Assembly: GCA_029934775.1 (NCBI GenBank)
Contig: JAOZLO010000005.1
Coordinates: 1-24,008 of the forward strand
Length of the DNA: 24,008 nucleotides
From: Desulfocapsaceae bacterium
Lineage (GTDB): Bacteria; Desulfobacterota; Desulfobulbia; Desulfobulbales; Desulfocapsaceae
Reading direction: 5' to 3'
Part shown: in pieces, positions 1-6,593 of the stretch
Position numbering within the stretch: the first letter of the stretch is position 1
Layout of the letters: every line of letters starts with the position of its first letter
Position numbers and translations under genes: made by a program
The notes under the pieces: generated by a model
The model's input: only the letters and a program-made list of their open reading frames with translations
What the model was told of the DNA's origin: nothing
Database searches by the model: none

Positions 1-34
1 CGAAGTCTACGCTTATCCGAAGTCTACGCTTATC
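1..34. repeat. Two perfect tandem copies of a 17-bp unit
   Basis: The 17-bp unit CGAAGTCTACGCTTATC occurs at 1-17 and again at 18-34. The window starts at a unit boundary, so more copies may lie to the left. Sixteen of its 17 bases recur inverted at 8494-8509, and a diverged inverted copy is at 4655-4672. It is therefore a dispersed intergenic repeat and not only a local duplication. Function unknown. Confidence 0.8.
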
Positions 35-73
35 TGTTATTTTTTATGACAAGGATTCAGGAGTAAGGTACTA

Positions 74-1597
74 ATGGAGAATAATTTTTCTAACCCCGAT
101 GAACGAAACGAGGAACACATCATGACCACCCCTTCAACAAAAGAACATTACAGCACACCACAGATTCTCGTGATCGACGATGAACCAAGGATTCGTGACG
201 CCTGCAGGATCGTCCTCGCAGAGAAAGGCTATGACGTTGAGGTAGCACCAGACGGAGAACAGGGGCTACTGATGATCAAAGAGCGCCACTTTGATATTAT
301 TCTGGTCGATCTCATGCTCCCCTCCATATCCGGCTTCGACGTTCTTTCCGAGGTGAGAAAACTCCACCCGGACACTGTCGTGATTGTCATAACCGGTTAT
401 GCCACGCTGGAACATTCCATTGAGGCGATGAAGAAAGGTGCCTTTGACTTTATACCTAAACCCTTCACTCCTGATCAGCTTCGTACCGTTGTCCATAAAT
501 CCCTCCAGTACACCAGGGCCCTGCAGGATATAACCGACTCCAAATCTCGACTCGGAGTTATGGTTAACCGACTGACCGACGGCGTTATGACCACCGATGC
601 GAAAAAGTCTATAGTGCAGGCTAATCCATCATTTCTGCATATGATAGGTTACCATGGAGAAGAAGTCATTGGACGCCACATTGATGATATTATCAGTAAT
701 GATGAAATTAAGCAGTCTATAGACCAGGCACTTAACATACCTCCTGATACTTTTACAGAAATTACTCACGAGATCAGCATCACCAGTACCACAGGATCAG
801 ATGAAAAATTTTACAGTGCCAGCTGTGCCCCTTTTCGCGGACGTACCAATGACAATCTTGGAACAATCACGGTATTGCATGATGTAACCTCTGAAAGAAA
901 AAATGCAAAAATGAAATCTGACTTTGTCTCCATGGTCTCCCACGAAATCCGCAGTCCAATGAACTCTCTACTGATGCAGTTAAAGATCATCAGCGACGGG
1001 CTGGCTGGTGATGTTACAGACAAACAAAAAGAAATTCTGGGACGAGCTTCAGATAAAATTCTTGCTCTGAATAACCTGGTAACAGACCTTCTCGATCTTT
1101 CCAGAATAGAATCTGGTCTTATCGCCCATGAAAAAGAGCAGGTAGATATGTCAGCACTACTTTCAGAACAACTCGCCTTCCATTCCCCCTACGCAGGTGA
1201 AAAGAACATTCGGATTGACCTCGATCTGGCCGGGGATCTGCCCTCACTTTTTGCGAATCGTGGAAATATGGAGGAAGTATTTTCAAATCTTGTTACCAAT
1301 GCAATTAAATATTCCCAGAATGACAGCCATATAACACTTTCAGCCACACGGGAAAATGACTATTTGAAAGTGGAGGTAAGTGATTCAGGTTTTGGTATCG
1401 GTGAAGAGGATCTGGACAAAATTTTTACCCGCTTTTTCAGAGTAAAAGATCAAAATACAAGAAAAATTCAAGGCACGGGACTTGGTCTTTCAATAGTCAA
1501 GAGTATTATTGACTCTCATCATGGTAAAATCAGCGTAAAAAGTATCCCGGAAAGTGGAACCACCTTCACTGTTCTTCTGCCTGTCAGCCAAAACTAA
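74..1597 (+). CDS. Receiver-PAS-sensor histidine kinase (hybrid with N-terminal receiver)
   Basis: This is a signalling kinase of 507 residues. A receiver domain spans about residues 30-145, with acidic pocket D35/D36, phosphoacceptor D79, T107 and K129. A PAS domain follows at about 160-275. The kinase core has an H-box histidine at H290 (VSHEIRSPMN), an N-box asparagine at N409, a G1 box DSGFGIG from D437, an F-box FTRFF near 451, and a G2 box GTGLGLS from G467. No transmembrane segment is visible, so it should be cytoplasmic, sensing through PAS or through phosphorylation of its own receiver. The ATG at 74 has AGGAG at 59-63. An ATG at 122 is possible but has no comparable ribosome site. 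The next gene is a sigma54 activator on the same strand 295 bases away. That activator has no receiver domain, so direct phosphotransfer to it is not supported. The partner and signal are unknown. Confidence 0.93.
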   Translation: MENNFSNPDERNEEHIMTTPSTKEHYSTPQILVIDDEPRIRDACRIVLAEKGYDVEVAPDGEQGLLMIKERHFDIILVDLMLPSISGFDVLSEVRKLHPDTVVIVITGYATLEHSIEAMKKGAFDFIPKPFTPDQLRTVVHKSLQYTRALQDITDSKSRLGVMVNRLTDGVMTTDAKKSIVQANPSFLHMIGYHGEEVIGRHIDDIISNDEIKQSIDQALNIPPDTFTEITHEISITSTTGSDEKFYSASCAPFRGRTNDNLGTITVLHDVTSERKNAKMKSDFVSMVSHEIRSPMNSLLMQLKIISDGLAGDVTDKQKEILGRASDKILALNNLVTDLLDLSRIESGLIAHEKEQVDMSALLSEQLAFHSPYAGEKNIRIDLDLAGDLPSLFANRGNMEEVFSNLVTNAIKYSQNDSHITLSATRENDYLKVEVSDSGFGIGEEDLDKIFTRFFRVKDQNTRKIQGTGLGLSIVKSIIDSHHGKISVKSIPESGTTFTVLLPVSQN

Positions 1598-1664
1598 CCC
1601 CCCTAGAAAGGGATACTGAACTGATTGTCAGGGGTACAGTAGTGAAGGACTTACAGGGTAACGA

Positions 1665-1678
1665 AGGTAACGTTACCT
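1665..1678. promoter_or_regulatory. 14-bp perfect palindrome, candidate regulator binding site
   Basis: AGGTAACGTTACCT is a perfect palindrome, with a further GTAAC at 1658-1662. Its core GTAACGTTAC recurs at 5267-5276, upstream of the sigma54 promoter of the thioredoxin operon. Here it lies about 215 bases before the start of the sigma54 activator gene, which suggests an autoregulatory site. The rest of the 1598-1892 gap holds a small TAAGC/GCTTA hairpin (1791-1806) and no convincing sigma54 promoter. Confidence 0.5.
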
Positions 1679-1892
1679 GTGTCGGGGTGCAAAACCACAC
1701 CTCCTGTTCAAACAAGCGTTCCCACAAAAATAAATTCACAAATTTTAAATATTGAGACATATTCCAATCTTTCGCAACACCGCCAGGAAGTAAGCATCGA
1801 CGCTTAAAAAGTGAAGTTGTTTTCGAGCGAGCCCTCATTCCGAATTACGATATGAAGGCAATGGTTTTACAGTTCAGTCCTAAAGGAAACAG

Positions 1893-3290
1893 ATGAAAAA
1901 TCAACACAAAACCTGGAACCCTCTCTTTGTCGGCAGGATTATTGACTCCATGACAGAGGGAGTTTTTACCATGGATAGTGAGGGATTTATTTCTTCATGG
2001 AATCAATCAATGGAGAGAATAAGTGGCTTCACTGCAGAAGAAGCCCTGGGAAAAACATGTGAATTACTCCGCTGTAGTCAATGTTTCGGTAAAACCTGCC
2101 CGGCAGATATCAAAAAATGCAACATATTTGAACAACAATACAGTGAAGTAAAGGAATGCCAGCTGCGGCACAAAGATGGTCATGATGTTTCAGTTATCAA
2201 AAATGCCAGCGTTGTCAAAGATGAAGATGACCATATCCTCGGGGTAGTTGAAACTGTGACAGACCTGACGGAGTTAAACAGGGCTCGCTTCAGGGCCCGT
2301 GAGGCTGACCTACGGCTGGGGGAGATTCATCGCCTGGATAACATTATCGGTAAAAGCCGTGCCATGCGCCAGATCTTTGCCGCCATAGAGGCCGCAGCAG
2401 CAAGTGATGCAACAATTTATATTCAAGGTGAGAGCGGGACCGGCAAAGAGCTGGCCGCAGGCGCTATCCATTTTCACAGTGACCGTAAAACACATCCACT
2501 TGTTATAGTAAATTGCAGCGCTCTGTCCGAAGCACTGTTGGAAAGTGAACTTTTTGGACACGTGAAGGGCTCGTACACAGGGGCAATACGCGACAGAATT
2601 GGCAGATTTGAAGAGGCAGCTGGAGGTACCATATTTCTTGATGAAATAGGAGAATTGAGTCCCTTTATTCAGGTCAAACTCCTGAGAGTCCTGCAGGAAC
2701 GCGAAATTGAACGTGTGGGGGAATCAAAAAAACGTAAAATCAATATCCGGATTATCACCGCCAGTCATCAGGATCTCTATGCCAGAGTTCTCGAGGGAAG
2801 CTTCCGAGAAGATCTCTATTATCGACTGAAAGTATTCCCCATCGTACTCCCACCCCTTAGAGAGCATAAGGATGATATCCCTTTACTCATAAGCCATTTC
2901 ATTAAAATTTTTAATAAAAAAACTAAAAAACAGATAGTTGACAGCTCCAAACAGGTAATGCGCGCACTTATGGATTACAATTGGCCGGGAAATGTACGTG
3001 AACTTGAAAATGCAATTGAACACGCATTTGTCCTCTGTGGCGGTGACAGAATACAACAGCAAGACCTTCCTCTTGAAATCCGTCAAGCCAGTTCGAAGGG
3101 GGGAGAAAAAACCCGCATATCATCCTCCAGATCCGTAAACAGAAAAAAAATCACCAAAAAATTCTTGCTCCAGCTGCTCGATGATTGCAACTGGAACAAG
3201 GCTGAAGTCGGACGGAGAGTCGGTTTAAGCCGAACAGCAATCTGGAAATACATGAAAAAATGGAGCATTCCGTTACAACCAGACAGCTGA
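1893..3290 (+). CDS. Sigma54-dependent transcriptional activator, PAS-AAA+-Fis
   Basis: This NtrC-family enhancer-binding protein (465 residues) uses ATP hydrolysis to open sigma54-RNA polymerase promoters. An N-terminal PAS domain (about 12-128) contains a cysteine cluster: C56, C61, C64, C69, C76 and C89. The AAA+ core has Walker A GESGTGKE (179-186), the sigma54-contact loop as GSYTGA (226-231, where the family consensus is GAFTGA), Walker B TIFLDEIG (246-253), and the conserved WPGNVREL segment (364-371). A Fis-type helix-turn-helix occupies about 423-457. There is no receiver domain, so control is probably through PAS ligand binding or cysteine/metal chemistry. The start ATG follows AAAGGAAACAG. 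A palindrome shared with the thioredoxin-operon control region lies upstream, so that operon, convergent with this gene, is the most likely target. The target is inferred; the family assignment is secure. Confidence 0.93.
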   Translation: MKNQHKTWNPLFVGRIIDSMTEGVFTMDSEGFISSWNQSMERISGFTAEEALGKTCELLRCSQCFGKTCPADIKKCNIFEQQYSEVKECQLRHKDGHDVSVIKNASVVKDEDDHILGVVETVTDLTELNRARFRAREADLRLGEIHRLDNIIGKSRAMRQIFAAIEAAAASDATIYIQGESGTGKELAAGAIHFHSDRKTHPLVIVNCSALSEALLESELFGHVKGSYTGAIRDRIGRFEEAAGGTIFLDEIGELSPFIQVKLLRVLQEREIERVGESKKRKINIRIITASHQDLYARVLEGSFREDLYYRLKVFPIVLPPLREHKDDIPLLISHFIKIFNKKTKKQIVDSSKQVMRALMDYNWPGNVRELENAIEHAFVLCGGDRIQQQDLPLEIRQASSKGGEKTRISSSRSVNRKKITKKFLLQLLDDCNWNKAEVGRRVGLSRTAIWKYMKKWSIPLQPDS

Positions 3291-3322
3291 TGTTGGGTCG
3301 CTAATTGAGCCTGCAAGACTCC

Positions 3323-3352
3323 GAAAAGGCAATCTTCAGAGAAATGCTTTTC
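3323..3352. terminator. Weak hairpin between two convergent genes
   Basis: GAAAAGGCA (3323-3331) and TGCTTTTC (3345-3352) can pair with one bulged base. The site lies between the convergent ends of the sigma54 activator (3290) and the DUF1638 gene (3357). The stem is short, the loop is 13 bases and there is no clear T-tract, so a bidirectional terminator role is only tentative. Confidence 0.25.
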
Positions 3353-3356
3353 ATTG

Positions 3357-4010
3357 TCACGATGCAAGTTTTTCGGCCTGATCCATCAACAATCCCTTGA
3401 ACCGATCGAGGGTAACCGTATATGGGGTAAGTGTAATTCCCATCCAGTCCACATAATCGAGAAAATCCTCCGGTGTTTCAGCCATATACGTATCCATATA
3501 TCCAACCCCATCCAGAACAATAGCACCACCGGTATGCCTGGGAAAGTTTTCATTAGCCAACGCTTTATCCCAGCCTTTGAACACCTTTTGACGGTATTTA
3601 ATCCAGCCCGGCGTCATCCACCAGACGGGTTCTCCATCTGCTAACTCACTGCCGATTTCGTTACGCTCTGACTCACTGGCAAGCATATCCATACAATGGG
3701 TGGCATCAACTCGAGTTATCCCCTCCCCCAGTTCATCAATAATAGTCTGCATTCTCCTCATGGGATCATCTATATTCACATAGCAGAACTTGCCGCCATA
3801 CACCACAATAACTTTATTATTTTTCTCTTTGGCTTTTTTAATCTGTCTAACCAGCTGATCTTCAAGCTCTGTAACTACCTGGTGAAGACCTGGAGCGGTA
3901 TAAAGAATCTGGGGAGTATTCAAAAAACCCTCTTCACGAAGATAATTTAACTCAAGACTCATCGTACCACAGGCAACTATCGCAATATCAGCAAATGATA
4001 CTGTTTCCAT
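3357..4010 (-). CDS. DUF1638 family protein
   Basis: This soluble protein of 217 residues resembles the DUF1638 family. Recognisable points are ACGTMSLELNYL near the N-terminus, a strand-loop VIVVYGGKFC (about 68-77), cysteines at the CYVN and HCMDM positions, and the aromatic WWMTPGWIKYRQ block (about 129-140). From prior knowledge, DUF1638 genes often sit beside corrinoid-dependent methyltransferase genes, but no activity is established here. Conserved cysteine and histidine residues would fit metal or cofactor binding, which is inference. It starts 66 bases after the flavodoxin stop and has a clear AAAGGAG ribosome site, so it is probably the last gene of the thioredoxin-flavodoxin-DUF1638 operon. 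An MttB-family methyltransferase occurs later in the window (11752-13203) but not adjacent. Confidence 0.75.
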   Translation of the reverse strand: METVSFADIAIVACGTMSLELNYLREEGFLNTPQILYTAPGLHQVVTELEDQLVRQIKKAKEKNNKVIVVYGGKFCYVNIDDPMRRMQTIIDELGEGITRVDATHCMDMLASESERNEIGSELADGEPVWWMTPGWIKYRQKVFKGWDKALANENFPRHTGGAIVLDGVGYMDTYMAETPEDFLDYVDWMGITLTPYTVTLDRFKGLLMDQAEKLAS

Positions 4011-4076
4011 TATTCTCCTTTTGATACCTCAGATATTACTCCTGCCCCCCGTAAGAGGAAGGAAGGGATAAAGTAC

Positions 4077-4574
4077 CTATATGCTGCTCCTCAATAGAGT
4101 TACTGCTCTTTCCAGTTCCTTCTGCAAATCGGCAATATCAGTTGTGTTAGGATGCCCGACTGCAGCGGGAGCATCTTTAATCCAGGGTGGAGGAGGATCT
4201 TTTTTCTGGACCTTGGCCAGAAATTCAGCTTTCACTTCCCCCTGACAACTAAACGATCCAAAAATTTTACTCGTACCAACCAGTTCTTTTGCTACCTTCA
4301 TAGCATTAAGAGCATGCGCAGAATCTGTACCAGCCCCATGGGTTGCAAATAAAAACACATTTGAGGGTGCTAGTTTTTCAAGGTATTCAGTGGAAGCAGG
4401 ATCAGCTTTTCCGGCCTGCAACCAGAAACCGATAACAACAAAATCATATTCAGCGGGATCGGGTCTTTCAATTACAGGTTTCAGAATTTTTTCTCCCGGT
4501 AAAAAATCAAAAACAGCTTCCGCCAGCTTCCTGGTATTTCCAGATTTGCTGGAATACACAATTAAAGTTTTCAT
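4077..4574 (-). CDS. Flavodoxin-like FMN protein
   Basis: This 165-residue flavodoxin-fold protein is a likely small electron carrier or FMN-binding redox partner. The N-terminus MKTLIVYSSKSGNT carries the phosphate-binding loop (SKSGNT, residues 9-14). A second flavin-contact region is GFWLQAGKAD (about 48-57) and a third is FATHGAGTDS (about 74-83). The start is set at 4574 because AAAGGAGG lies just upstream. A longer reading from 4604 would put that ribosome site inside the gene and overlap the inverted-repeat element. The GFW signature and single-domain layout resemble the BilS-type flavodoxin family more than classic electron-transfer flavodoxins, but substrate and partner cannot be read from sequence. 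It sits between thioredoxin and DUF1638 on the same strand. Confidence 0.85.
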   Translation of the reverse strand: MKTLIVYSSKSGNTRKLAEAVFDFLPGEKILKPVIERPDPAEYDFVVIGFWLQAGKADPASTEYLEKLAPSNVFLFATHGAGTDSAHALNAMKVAKELVGTSKIFGSFSCQGEVKAEFLAKVQKKDPPPPWIKDAPAAVGHPNTTDIADLQKELERAVTLLRSSI

Positions 4575-4604
4575 AGAACCTCCTTTCAAAGTTTTATTCA
4601 GCAA

Positions 4605-4686
4605 TGTCCGGTTAGAAAATTGCCTAGATTAAATAAGCGGCGCCATCTCCTGCAGATAGCGTAAACTTCGGAATCTTAACCGGACA
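4605..4686. repeat. 82-bp intergenic element with 10-bp perfect terminal inverted repeats
   Basis: TGTCCGGTTA (4605-4614) and TAACCGGACA (4677-4686) are perfect inverted repeats enclosing 62 bases between trx and the flavodoxin gene. The interior holds a diverged copy of the dispersed CGAAGTCTACGCTTATC unit (4655-4672, inverted). The layout resembles a small non-autonomous element. No target-site duplication is obvious at the flanks. It could also fold as an mRNA processing or attenuation hairpin inside the operon. Confidence 0.6.
4655..4672 (-). repeat. Diverged copy of the 17-bp dispersed repeat
   Basis: On the minus strand this reads TCCGAAGTTTACGCTATC. It matches the unit at 16-34 with one substitution and one missing base. 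On the plus strand the match to the copy at 8494-8513 continues through the following AATC. Confidence 0.6.
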
Positions 4687-4714
4687 CTACTGAGTTTTAT
4701 TCAAAAATGACTTA

Positions 4715-5077
4715 TCAGCGAACTATAATGGGACTGATTAATTTTTCATCGGAAAGTACTTTGTCAATAACAGCCTCTATTGCTGCCTTACTGGCAGCAC
4801 CCGTAATTCTGTCTACCATTTTACCATCTTTAAAAAACATCAAAGTCGGTATAGATTTAACACCGAATTGACTTGGCAGTTCCGGATTAACATCAATATT
4901 ACATTTACCGATGACAATCTGATCAGTGTATTTTTCAACAAGCTGCTCGAGTATTGGTCCTATAGTTTTACAGGGGCCGCACCAGGGAGCCCAAAAATCT
5001 ATCAATACAGGAACATTATCGGCTGCGATCACTTCCGCAAAATTGTCATCGTCGATATCTATTACTTTCTGTAACAT
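4715..5077 (-). CDS. trxA: Thioredoxin
   Basis: This canonical thioredoxin of 120 residues is a cytoplasmic dithiol-disulfide reductant. The active site is WAPWCGPC (about residues 27-34), followed by the family's conserved KSIPTLMFFKDG cis-proline segment (about 73-84). Sheet and helix order are complete and the length is typical with a short C-terminal extension (SPIIVR). The start is set at 5077 because AAAGGAGG lies seven bases upstream; a longer in-frame reading from 5143 lacks a ribosome site and would run through the sigma54 promoter region. It is the first gene of the operon with flavodoxin and DUF1638, separated from flavodoxin by the 82-bp inverted-repeat element. A thioredoxin under sigma54 control is unusual and suggests a dedicated rather than housekeeping role. 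The symbol is by family only. Confidence 0.92.
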   Translation of the reverse strand: MLQKVIDIDDDNFAEVIAADNVPVLIDFWAPWCGPCKTIGPILEQLVEKYTDQIVIGKCNIDVNPELPSQFGVKSIPTLMFFKDGKMVDRITGAASKAAIEAVIDKVLSDEKLISPIIVR

Positions 5078-5138
5078 TCTATCCTCCTTTGTTTTATAAT
5101 TGCTACTGCTACAAAATCCCAAACCTCTTTCTTGTTCT

Positions 5139-5154
5139 AGCAAAAAGAGTGCCA
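5139..5154 (-). promoter_or_regulatory. Sigma54 (-24/-12) promoter of the thioredoxin operon
   Basis: The minus strand reads TGGCAC-TCTTT-TTGCT, matching the sigma54 consensus TGGCAC-N5-TTGC(A/T) at every defined position, with the required 10 bases between GG and GC. Transcription would begin near 5128, giving an untranslated leader of about 50 bases before the trx start at 5077. An AAA+ sigma54 activator gene lies about 2 kb away, and repeat motifs fit an enhancer at 5236-5276. Confidence 0.8.
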
Positions 5155-5235
5155 GGAGGAAAACGCATTGTGAAAATTTAATTTTAGTGCAATATCAAAT
5201 ACAAAGAACAATCCAATAAATCACTTAATTACATT

Positions 5236-5276
5236 GTTACTCTCCCGACCAGTTACCATACAGAGAGTAACGTTAC
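5236..5276. promoter_or_regulatory. Candidate enhancer site (UAS) with four GTTAC/GTAAC motifs
   Basis: GTTAC at 5236-5240 and 5252-5256, GTAAC at 5267-5271 and GTTAC at 5272-5276 lie within 41 bases. GTTACTCTC (5236-5244) and GAGAGTAAC (5263-5271) form a perfect 9-bp inverted repeat, and 5267-5276 is a perfect palindrome. Relative to the predicted sigma54 start near 5128, the cluster lies at about -108 to -148, the usual enhancer distance. The palindrome core is shared with 1667-1676. Confidence 0.6.
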
Positions 5277-5329
5277 CCCAGCCGAAAGTCTGAATAGTTC
5301 TCCATCGTAGAAATAACTCAAACCAATAC

Positions 5330-5357
5330 TTGACGGACCTTAACAAAATATTGTATT
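5330..5357 (+). promoter_or_regulatory. Possible sigma70 promoter for the DUF2279 gene
   Basis: TTGACG (5330-5335), 16 bases, then TGTATT (5352-5357), about 70 bases before the ATG at 5428. The -35 is good; the -10 matches only four of six positions. The remainder of the 5078-5427 gap holds the divergent sigma54 promoter and its candidate enhancer. Confidence 0.3.
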
Positions 5358-5427
5358 ACTGCGTCTTTAGGTCATAACAAGTAATATCCCACTAAACTGT
5401 AATCTCTACATTGTTCTCCATACAGAA

Positions 5428-6327
5428 ATGAAAACCAGACATCCTTTTTTGAAAGCAATTATCTCCCTGTGCATATATGCTCTCTGCACTCCACTCACAT
5501 CTTCAGCCCAGCAGAATACGCAAAACTCTGCAGGTACCACAGCTGACCAGTCATCACTAAACAATGACATAAGCACTGAACAGGGATGGTGGTCAAGTCT
5601 CCCCAAAGAAAAAAAGATGATTTACACTACATCTGCTTCAGCAGCAGCAATTGGACTGTGGGGACTTGCAACCTGGGATTATGGCTCATCAGGGTTCCAT
5701 GGTTCAGATGAAGGGGGGTTTGAGCAAGACTCCAAATATGGCGGAGCTGATAAACTCGGACATTTCTGGGCAACATATGCCTTTTCCGATGCGCTCACCG
5801 GACTCTACAAAAGCTGGGGATATGCACCCAAAAAAGCGAACAACTATGCAGCTCTTTCGGCATGGACTGTGCAGGCTTTTATGGAACTTGGTGATGCAAC
5901 GAGTGAAACACAAGGTTTTGACTGGGGAGATATGGCTTGGAACACCGTAGGTGCATTGGCCAGTGTATTAATGGAAAGATATCCAGAACTTGATCGTAAG
6001 ATTGATTTCAGGGTGGAGTATGTTTTCAATGTTGATATAAATGGTATTTTTGATGACTACTCCAACCAGTATTATTCAATGGTACTCAAACTTGACGGCT
6101 TTGATACATTTGAAAACAACTTTCTCAAATGGGTCGAGCTTTCCGGAGGATATTATTCCAGGGGATACGAGGACGAGGATGAAGAAAACGTAAGGTCTGT
6201 TTACGTCGGGGTCAGTCTCAATTTTTCAAGATTCTTTTATCAGAACAATTGGAATAAAACCGGCAAGGTTCTTGAGTATATTGATATACCTTACACAGTT
6301 CTCAAAGGATCTCATGATCTTGATTGA
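5428..6327 (+). CDS. Exported DUF2279 family protein
   Basis: This 299-residue protein begins with a Sec-type signal peptide (positive start, hydrophobic core at about 8-22, likely cleavage after SSA near 27). There is no convincing lipobox. A hydrophobic stretch (about 63-82) and the central domain carry the DUF2279/YfiM-like signatures YGGADKLGHFWATY (104-117; D108, K109, G111 and H112) and GFDWGDMAWNTVGA (163-176). The C-terminal third is rich in aromatic residues and alternating strands (for example WVELSGGYYSRGY, VYVGVSLNFSRFF), which would fit an outer-membrane-associated barrel or strand repeat. Location is therefore periplasm or outer membrane; molecular function is unknown in the family. 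The ribosome site is weak. It stands alone between the divergent thioredoxin operon and the ferredoxin-rubrerythrin pair. Confidence 0.75.
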   Translation: MKTRHPFLKAIISLCIYALCTPLTSSAQQNTQNSAGTTADQSSLNNDISTEQGWWSSLPKEKKMIYTTSASAAAIGLWGLATWDYGSSGFHGSDEGGFEQDSKYGGADKLGHFWATYAFSDALTGLYKSWGYAPKKANNYAALSAWTVQAFMELGDATSETQGFDWGDMAWNTVGALASVLMERYPELDRKIDFRVEYVFNVDINGIFDDYSNQYYSMVLKLDGFDTFENNFLKWVELSGGYYSRGYEDEDEENVRSVYVGVSLNFSRFFYQNNWNKTGKVLEYIDIPYTVLKGSHDLD

Positions 6328-6389
6328 CAGCCGGGTAATCTGAGCAGGCGCATTTATAGCAAAATCATTCAATAATAAAGGAAAGACAG

Positions 6390-6581
6390 ATGAAAGCAAT
6401 TATTACGAAAGAATGCATGGGCGACAGAAACTGCAGCAAATTATGTGAAGAGGTATTTGAATATGATGAAGACCAGCTCCTCTCAATAGTAAAATTTAAA
6501 GAAATCCCTCAACATCTTGAAGCAATTGTACAGCAAGCTGCAGATGAATGTGGGGCGGACGCAATCATAATAGAAAAATAA
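6390..6581 (+). CDS. Single-cluster ferredoxin with Asp in the second ligand position
   Basis: This 63-residue ferredoxin should carry one iron-sulfur cluster. The binding pattern is C9-x2-D12-x2-C15-x3-C19, with the last ligand C54. In monocluster ferredoxins the second position is usually Cys; Asp there is known from Pyrococcus furiosus ferredoxin and related proteins, where the cluster converts between [4Fe-4S] and [3Fe-4S]. By that alignment C9, D12, C15 and C54 are ligands and C19 is the extra cysteine. The residue after C54 is Gly rather than the usual Pro. The start has AAAGGAAAG upstream. The rubrerythrin gene follows 12 bases later, so it probably supplies or receives electrons in that peroxide/oxygen-protection unit. 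Confidence 0.85.
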   Translation: MKAIITKECMGDRNCSKLCEEVFEYDEDQLLSIVKFKEIPQHLEAIVQQAADECGADAIIIEK

Positions 6582-6593
6582 CCAGGATCACAA

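Noticed and set aside
1..34. Possible CRISPR array at the left edge
   Set aside because: The two 17-bp units are directly adjacent with no spacer, and other copies are single and dispersed.
1584..1838. 84-codon minus-strand open frame across the first intergenic gap
   Set aside because: Overlaps the end of the histidine kinase gene, has no ribosome site or family motif, and covers the candidate regulatory palindrome.
1679..1892. Sigma54 promoter for the activator gene itself
   Set aside because: No GG-N10-GC with acceptable flanks on the plus strand; the nearest minus-strand candidate has 9-base spacing.
5078..5143. Upstream in-frame extension of thioredoxin
   Set aside because: The strong AAAGGAGG site and canonical thioredoxin start point to 5077; the extension would run into the sigma54 promoter.
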